A stretch of DNA of 10,023 bases from CAZABS01 sp964483635 (GTDB taxonomy: Bacteria > Patescibacteriota > Minisyncoccia > Moranbacterales > UBA1568): assembly GCA_964483635.1 (NCBI GenBank), contig CAZABS010000032.1, forward strand, positions 1 through 10,023, read 5' to 3'. Numbering within the stretch: the first letter of the stretch is position 1; each line of letters begins with the position of its first letter. The position numbers and the translations under genes are program-made. Under the pieces are notes generated by a model. It made no database searches and was not told the origin of the DNA. It worked only from the letters and a program-made list of their open reading frames with translations. This document shows, piece by piece, positions 6,427 through 10,023 of this stretch.

Positions 6427-6579
6427 GTGAATTCAAATATTTGGCTCTCCATCGCTGTTGTAGCATTTCTTGCGATGGGAGCCCTGTGTGGACTGGTGGG
6501 AATAATGGGGGCAAAGCCCCTCATGCGAATCGCGCGGGCGTGGATTCGATCGCAATTTTCGCAAAAGAAGACCCCCTGA
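6427..6579 (+). CDS. 50-aa single-helix membrane protein with GTG start
   Basis: A small protein of 50 residues starting at GTG and ending in TGA. After MNSN comes one strong hydrophobic helix, IWLSIAVVAFLAMGALCGLV (residues 5-24), then GIMGAKPL and a basic tail (RIARAWIRSQFSQKK). This is the layout of a small N-out or N-in anchored peptide with a positively charged cytoplasmic end. It has a strong Shine-Dalgarno at proper spacing, begins 14 nt after the stop of the upstream gene, and is followed 30 nt later by a terminator, all of which support expression. Similar shapes occur in holin-like, toxin-like and small regulatory membrane peptides, but nothing in the sequence picks between these. 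Function unknown. Confidence 0.65.
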   Translation: MNSNIWLSIAVVAFLAMGALCGLVGIMGAKPLMRIARAWIRSQFSQKKTP

Positions 6580-6609
6580 TCAAGCCCCTGACACATCGTT
6601 GTCACCCTC

Positions 6610-6640
6610 AGACGGAGCCCCGTGCTCCGTCTTTCTTTTT
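6610..6640 (+). terminator. Strong intrinsic terminator ending the plus-strand genes
   Basis: GACGGAGC (6611-6618) pairs with GCTCCGTC (6624-6631) across a 5-nt loop, with one extra A-T pair, followed by TTTCTTTTT (6632-6640). The T-tract reaches the stop codon of the convergent MurE-like gene. On the minus strand the hairpin follows that gene's stop but lacks a T-tract, so it may serve both directions unequally. Confidence 0.9.
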
Positions 6641-7922
6641 ACTTCATTTGTGCCAGCTCTTCTTCGATAATCTGCCGTTCTTTCCAGGAGACGCGCTTCG
6701 CCCCGAGTGCCATGGTTTCTTCAGCACCCTTCCCCGTCACGAGCACGATATCCCCTTCCTCAGCAAGCTCGAGAGCCCTCTGAATCGCCTGTCGCCGATC
6801 GATAATGCGAAAAAATGTCTCATCTTTTTTCTTTTTCGTTATCCCCACTTCAATCTCATCGAGAATTCTCTCTGGGTTTTCATAGTATGGATCTTCATTG
6901 GTGAGGATAATGATGTCGGCTCGTTCTGAAACAATCTGCCCCATGATTGGTCGCTTTCCTCGATCACGCTCCCCACACGCACCAAAGACATGAATGATTT
7001 TCGTCCCAGGGATTTTGAGCGGAAGCACCGCACTATAGAGTTTCTCGAGGGCATCCGGAGTGACCGCGTAGTCAATGATAATATCGAGGCTTCTCGTATT
7101 TGGTACCAGTTCCATCCTCCCAGGAATTCCCTCCACTGTCGCCAGTGCTGACACCAGAGTATCTACCGAAATACCCAAGAGTTTTCCCGTTGCAATCGCC
7201 GCCAAGGCATTTTCAATATTGAAAAGTCCGGGGAGCTTTGTTCGAAAAGTTCTTCCGAGAGTAGTGAATTCCGCCCCCTTGAAATCGAGATTGATATTCC
7301 CTGCTACGACATCGGCCGCTTGGTTTTTGGTACTGTAGGTAATTTTTTCAAGGAAGTTTCCCTCGAGATATTCTTCTGACCGAAGCATATCGAGATTTAC
7401 CACTGCACGTTTCGCCTGTTGAAAAAGGATTTTCTTCGCCCTTCGATACTCAGCATCCGTTTTGTGATAATCGAGATGCTCGCGCGTTACATTGGTAATC
7501 ACTGCCGTATGATACGGTATCCCCCATACCCGAAATTGATGCAGAGCATGAGAGGATGTCTCGAGGACGACCCACTCGATTCCCTCGCGAAGTGCCGCTC
7601 TGAGAAACTGTTGTACTTGCCAGGCTGACGTCGTAGTGTATTTCGAAGCATTGACCCAGCGACGATCTCCCATTTGATAGTTGATCGTGGATGCCATGGC
7701 AATTTTTTTTCCGCTCTCCTCAAGAATTCGGCCGATGAGATTGGTCGTTGTGGTTTTTCCATTGGTACCCGTAACGCCAATGACCCGAAGTTTCCGCGAA
7801 CCGTCCTGAGCCTGTCGAAGGGCGGGGAAACCAAACCACACCGCTGCGAAAATCGCGAGCGGCAGATGATAGCAATAATTCTTCATCCACTGTGGCACAA
7901 ATTGAGAGAGGAAATGTTTCAT
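6639..7922 (-). CDS. murE: MurE-like Mur ligase (UDP-MurNAc-tripeptide synthetase family), short form
   Basis: This 427-aa protein is an ATP-dependent Mur ligase closest to MurE, which adds the third amino acid to UDP-MurNAc-L-Ala-D-Glu in peptidoglycan synthesis. The P-loop GTNGKTTT is at 52-59, ETSSHALHQFRV at 121-132, TNVTREHLDYH at 143-153, a candidate carbamylated Lys at 163, PGLFNIENALAA at 231-242, PGRME at 267-271, and FGACGERDRGKRPIMG at 313-328. The first 48 residues replace the roughly 110 residues that precede the P-loop in E. coli MurE and contain a hydrophobic stretch (20-33), as I recall for candidate-phyla homologues. The DNPR motif that marks meso-diaminopimelate enzymes reads EDPY (343-346), so the amino acid added is uncertain. 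Two usual His residues are replaced (DYAVTPD, GKGAE). Residues 35-42 look like an in-frame repeat insertion. No Shine-Dalgarno; last gene of the ruvA operon. Confidence 0.85.
   Translation of the reverse strand: MKHFLSQFVPQWMKNYCYHLPLAIFAAVWFGFPALRQAQDGSRKLRVIGVTGTNGKTTTTNLIGRILEESGKKIAMASTINYQMGDRRWVNASKYTTTSAWQVQQFLRAALREGIEWVVLETSSHALHQFRVWGIPYHTAVITNVTREHLDYHKTDAEYRRAKKILFQQAKRAVVNLDMLRSEEYLEGNFLEKITYSTKNQAADVVAGNINLDFKGAEFTTLGRTFRTKLPGLFNIENALAAIATGKLLGISVDTLVSALATVEGIPGRMELVPNTRSLDIIIDYAVTPDALEKLYSAVLPLKIPGTKIIHVFGACGERDRGKRPIMGQIVSERADIIILTNEDPYYENPERILDEIEVGITKKKKDETFFRIIDRRQAIQRALELAEEGDIVLVTGKGAEETMALGAKRVSWKERQIIEEELAQMK
7800..7823 (-). repeat. Short dispersed-repeat-like palindrome inserted in frame in the MurE-like gene
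   Basis: These 24 nt encode residues 35-42 (ALRQAQDG) on the minus strand and contain CTTCGACAGGCTCAGGAC. That core resembles a short partly palindromic repeat family seen in many environmental bacterial genomes. On the plus strand CCGTCCT (7801-7807) can pair with AGGGCGG (7819-7825), with one G-U. Removing the 24 nt restores FPSRKLRVIGVTG, the form I expect in this family. No second copy is visible in the window. Confidence 0.55.
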
Positions 7923-7943
7923 TGTACAAAAAAATTAAATCAA

Positions 7944-8897
7944 TCAGGAACGGAAGATTTTTTTCATCATGGATAATCCAGCTTGAAGCAATCGCAGCCG
8001 ATCATACAGCCAGTATTTTTTCTCATCAAGAACGATATCATAGCATCCAGGATAGGTAGTGACTGATGTAGCAGGAGAGAATCCCGTCTTAAATCGGGTA
8101 ATTCCTTCCCATCCTTTTTTCTTTACATGCAGAGCCACCCCACCAAAGTCATACCAAGACAAGCCTCGCTTTTTGGCTGCCTGAATTTGCGCCCACTGGA
8201 GGAGTACCGGCGCCATTACATCACGGGCGATATCACTCGTTCCGCCATGAAGATAGGTTGCCGTATCCCCAAAGAACATCAAGAGATTAGCAGCCAGCAC
8301 CTTCCCCTGATACTCCGCCACCCAAAGTTCGCACGTTGCTTCTCTAAAAGTCGCGAAGAAATTTTCATAGTAGGAACGAGGATGCGGCAGAATGTGCTGA
8401 CGTTTCGCTGTTGATTCAATCAAAGAAAAAAATGCTTCCTGATATTTTTTCTCCCTCGAAGAAAATACTCGTACTCCTTTTTTTTCTGCGAGACGAATAT
8501 TGTAGCGGACTTTTGGCTTCATTTCCGAAAGAAGTTGTTCTTCTGTTTTCGTAATATCAATAATAAAATTTTCCTTCGGTTGCATGTCGTGAGGAGCCCG
8601 AATTAGTTTCGCTCCAAAATGTGCCTGCCATGGAACCAAGAGCGCCTGAGTCACTGGCTCGATTCTCACCCAACCAAACTTCTTCTCATGAGCGAGACGG
8701 GTGATTTCATTCGCGATATTCGGTGTCTCGAGTAAACCGTCCTGGTCTGGCCAGCGAGGGAAATAGAGGTACTTCCCAACCACTGGAAGTTCGCGCACAA
8801 AACCAATTGCTCCACCTGAAAGCTGGATTGACTGCCGCCCATTGGCTTCCTCAAATTGTTTCCACTCCTCCGTTTGAAGGAAATTATTCTCAGACAT
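7944..8897 (-). CDS. FemAB/FemX-family peptidoglycan bridge aminoacyltransferase
   Basis: This 317-aa protein fits the Fem family of GNAT-fold enzymes that transfer amino acids from aminoacyl-tRNA to lipid II or its precursor to build peptidoglycan cross-bridges. Signature pieces are the N-terminal FLQTEEWKQFEEANG (6-20), MKPKVRYNIRLAEKKGV (126-142), LWVAEYQGKVLAANLLM (191-207), TYLHGGTS (214-221), LLQWAQIQAAKKRGLSWYDF (232-251), and GITRFKTGFSP (265-275). The length matches the family. The start at 8895-8897, 7 nt after the ruvA stop, is chosen because the conserved N-terminus begins there; the frame is open for 70 more codons, but those overlap ruvA and show no homology. No Shine-Dalgarno, so coupling to ruvA translation is likely. 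The neighbouring MurE-like gene, 21 nt downstream, points to joint work on the peptide stem. The amino acid donor cannot be read from sequence. Confidence 0.9.
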   Translation of the reverse strand: MSENNFLQTEEWKQFEEANGRQSIQLSGGAIGFVRELPVVGKYLYFPRWPDQDGLLETPNIANEITRLAHEKKFGWVRIEPVTQALLVPWQAHFGAKLIRAPHDMQPKENFIIDITKTEEQLLSEMKPKVRYNIRLAEKKGVRVFSSREKKYQEAFFSLIESTAKRQHILPHPRSYYENFFATFREATCELWVAEYQGKVLAANLLMFFGDTATYLHGGTSDIARDVMAPVLLQWAQIQAAKKRGLSWYDFGGVALHVKKKGWEGITRFKTGFSPATSVTTYPGCYDIVLDEKKYWLYDRLRLLQAGLSMMKKIFRS

Positions 8898-8904
8898 ACA
8901 AGGA

Positions 8905-9477
8905 CTACTTTTTCCCAAGGCTTTTGAGTGCTCGTTTGAGACGATCTCCGACATCGGTGATATCGGCCGGGATATTTTTGAGTGCCTCGCGTGCCTCGCT
9001 GACACTATAGCCAAGTGCCGTGAGAGCTTCGAGTGCCTCTTGATCAGCGAGAGCCCCTGCCTGCGTTTCAATATCAACGGCTGAGACTTTATTCTGTAGC
9101 TCGACAATCACTTTTTCTGCCGTCTTTTTGCCCACCCCAGAAACCCTGGTCAAAATGGACGGATCTTTGTTGACAATCGCCGTTCGGATCGTCTTGGGAT
9201 CCGCAATCGAGAGGATCGACATGGCCGCCTTGGGACCAATACCCGAGACAGAAATGAGGAGTTCAAACATGCTGAGTTCATCTTCAGTGAGAAACCCATA
9301 CAAATTAAATTGGTCTTCTCGCACATGCGTATGTACATGAAGCCGTGCTTCTTCTTGGGCAGCCACTTTGCCCAAGGTATACGCTGAAGCATAGACCTGA
9401 TAGCCTACTCCGCCAACCAATACAACCAGAAATGACCCTTGAATTGAGCTGATTTTCCCGTTGAGTTCTCGAATCAT
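8905..9477 (-). CDS. ruvA: Holliday junction DNA helicase subunit RuvA
   Basis: This 190-aa protein is a full-length RuvA, the tetrameric subunit that binds Holliday junctions and loads the RuvB motor for branch migration. Domain I is an OB fold (1-62: MIRELNGKISSIQ, GGVGYQVYA, VREDQFNLYGF). Domain II has two helix-hairpin-helix motifs, ISVSGIGPKAA (75-85) and LTRVSGVGKKTAEKVIVEL (109-127). Domain III, which contacts RuvB, is at about 145-190 (EALEALTALGYSVSEAREAL). All are intact. No ruvB or ruvC lies in the window. It heads a three-gene operon with the FemAB and MurE-like genes. AAAGG lies 13 nt before the ATG, rather far for a ribosome site, and may lie upstream of the transcription start. 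Confidence 0.96.
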   Translation of the reverse strand: MIRELNGKISSIQGSFLVVLVGGVGYQVYASAYTLGKVAAQEEARLHVHTHVREDQFNLYGFLTEDELSMFELLISVSGIGPKAAMSILSIADPKTIRTAIVNKDPSILTRVSGVGKKTAEKVIVELQNKVSAVDIETQAGALADQEALEALTALGYSVSEAREALKNIPADITDVGDRLKRALKSLGKK

Positions 9478-9495
9478 ACTTCAATAATTTCCTTT

Positions 9496-9504
9496 ATTTT
9501 AGCA
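9496..9504 (-). promoter_or_regulatory. Extended -10 promoter for ruvA
   Basis: On the minus strand TGCTAAAAT (9496-9504) is a TGn plus TAAAAT (5 of 6). There is no clear -35. Transcription would start near 9489, leaving about 11 nt before the ATG at 9477, so the AAAGG at 9491-9495 would lie outside the transcript. Confidence 0.5.
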
Positions 9505-9518
9505 TGTCAGTGATGACA
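9505..9518. promoter_or_regulatory. Small inverted repeat just upstream of the ruvA -10, possible operator
   Basis: TGTCA (9505-9509) and TGACA (9514-9518) form a perfect dyad around GTGA, directly abutting the extended -10. On the minus strand the longer context reads CTGT-N8-ACAT, one base from the E. coli LexA core CTGT-N8-ACAG. A link to SOS control is a guess based on ruvA being SOS-regulated in E. coli. Confidence 0.35.
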
Positions 9519-9660
9519 GGGCACAATATCAAAAGACTTTAGCACACATTCTCCGTCCAACCAAAAGCTCAAGCGGGGCGCCTTGCCAAACAGGAAGTCT
9601 CGTGCTAGAAATGAGAAGTCTCAAGTTCGTTTTTTTTGCTCTCCTTTTCGCATTTTGATT

Positions 9661-9666
9661 TATAAC
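9661..9666 (+). promoter_or_regulatory. Candidate -10 for rpsT
   Basis: TATAAC (9661-9666) matches TATAAT at 5 of 6. The nearest -35-like hexamer, TTGCTC (9636-9641), is 19 nt away and poor. A start near 9673 would leave a leader of about 9 nt. The rest of 9519-9660 holds no gene; it has the 8-nt direct repeat GAAGTCTC (9594-9601, 9615-9622) and an eight-T run (9630-9637). Confidence 0.35.
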
Positions 9667-9681
9667 TATTGATTCACCATC

Positions 9682-9951
9682 ATGCCAATCAAGAAATCTG
9701 CTAAGAAATACATGCGCATCACTGCCAAAAACACTACGTTTAACCGTGGAGTAAAGGGCGTCATCAAGAGCACCGTCCGAAAAACCCGTGAAGCTGTGAC
9801 AGCTGGAAAAGCGGGAGAGGCAAAGGAATGGTTTGAAAAAGCCAAGAAGGCTCTGGATAAAGCTGCTCAGAAGAAAGTTATCAAGAAGAACACCGCCGCT
9901 CGGAAGAAGTCTCGTCTCTCAACGCTGGTAAAGAAATTGGCGACGAAATAA
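9682..9951 (+). CDS. rpsT: 30S ribosomal protein S20
   Basis: This 89-aa, highly basic protein matches bacterial ribosomal protein S20, which binds 16S rRNA and helps assemble the small subunit. It has the N-terminal MPIKKSAKKYMRITAKN, the central helix with TREAVTAGKAGEAKEWFEKA, and the signature C-terminal stretch VIKKNTAARKKSRLSTLVKK (residues 66-85). Length is typical (about 85-90 aa). There is no Shine-Dalgarno sequence before the ATG, only GATTCACCATC. It is transcribed divergently from ruvA as a single gene, with a strong terminator starting 27 nt after the stop. In E. coli S20 controls its own translation; nothing here shows whether that applies. Confidence 0.95.
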   Translation: MPIKKSAKKYMRITAKNTTFNRGVKGVIKSTVRKTREAVTAGKAGEAKEWFEKAKKALDKAAQKKVIKKNTAARKKSRLSTLVKKLATK

Positions 9952-9978
9952 TTTCCGTTTGACTCTCAAGAAGCTCCT

Positions 9979-10003
9979 CCCCAGGCTATCGCCTGGGGTT
10001 TTT
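9979..10003 (+). terminator. Intrinsic terminator of rpsT
   Basis: A perfect 8-bp stem, CCCCAGGC (9979-9986) with GCCTGGGG (9991-9998), closes a TATC tetraloop and is followed by TTTTT (9999-10003). It is a textbook intrinsic terminator. The last 20 nt of the window show nothing recognisable. Confidence 0.93.
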
Positions 10004-10023
10004 GTGTGGCACTGTCGAGCAAA

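Noticed and set aside
5668..6579. A single 303-aa gene running through the N gap
   Set aside because: The frame after the gap gives an implausible Arg/Pro/Ser-rich peptide, the DUF212 family ends near the gap, and the gap length is a placeholder, so frame continuity has no meaning.
7944..7946. TGA as a sense codon (Gly), as in some candidate phyla
   Set aside because: The TGA falls exactly at the expected C-terminus of the FemAB protein, and no family gene here contains an internal TGA.
8898..9107. 70-residue N-terminal extension of the FemAB protein
   Set aside because: It overlaps ruvA in another frame, is Ser/Arg/His-rich without pattern, and the conserved FemAB N-terminus starts at the ATG at 8895-8897.

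Overview
The window reads as bacterial genomic DNA, most likely from a member of the candidate phyla radiation (Patescibacteria). This placement is inferred, not proven. It rests on a short-form MurE-like ligase with a membrane-proximal N-terminus, a FemAB-type peptidoglycan gene next to it, two small conserved-looking hypothetical genes, compact spacing, and a general lack of Shine-Dalgarno sequences. The standard genetic code is used: TGA ends the FemAB gene and a 50-aa gene, so the lineages that read TGA as glycine are unlikely. A run of exactly 100 N (6085-6184) marks a scaffold join inside a gene.

Left part (1-950): a minus-strand gene for a secreted, His-rich and then Ala/Gln/Arg-rich protein of unknown function. 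It has a near-consensus sigma70 promoter and a perfect AAGGAG ribosome binding site. Its coding GC is about 62% in sampled lines, well above most neighbours.

Centre-left (917-5575, all minus strand): a cell-envelope and proteostasis cluster in transcription order lemA, DUF2207/YciQ-like membrane protein, htpX zinc protease, a DUF4258-like small protein, and a four-helix membrane protein, closed by a strong terminator at 922-948. A second strong hairpin sits between the DUF2207 gene and htpX and could split the operon or attenuate it.

Centre (5576-6640, plus strand): divergently from lemA comes a divergent-PAP2 (DUF212) membrane protein. Its promoter lies in a 38-bp palindrome and would give an almost leaderless mRNA. 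The gene is cut by the assembly gap in its last membrane helix. After the gap, in GC-rich sequence, are the C-terminal end of an unrecognised gene and a 50-aa single-helix protein with a GTG start, then a strong terminator.

Right part (6639-9955): a minus-strand operon ruvA, FemAB-family aminoacyltransferase, MurE-like ligase combines Holliday-junction repair with peptidoglycan peptide synthesis. A short dispersed-repeat-like palindrome seems to be inserted in frame in the MurE-like gene. Divergent from ruvA is rpsT (ribosomal protein S20), with its own terminator.

No CRISPR array, tRNA, rRNA, transposase or complete novel defence system is visible. The most interesting signals are the promoter palindrome, the in-frame repeat insertion, the very short leaders, and the compositional islands at the left end and just after the gap.
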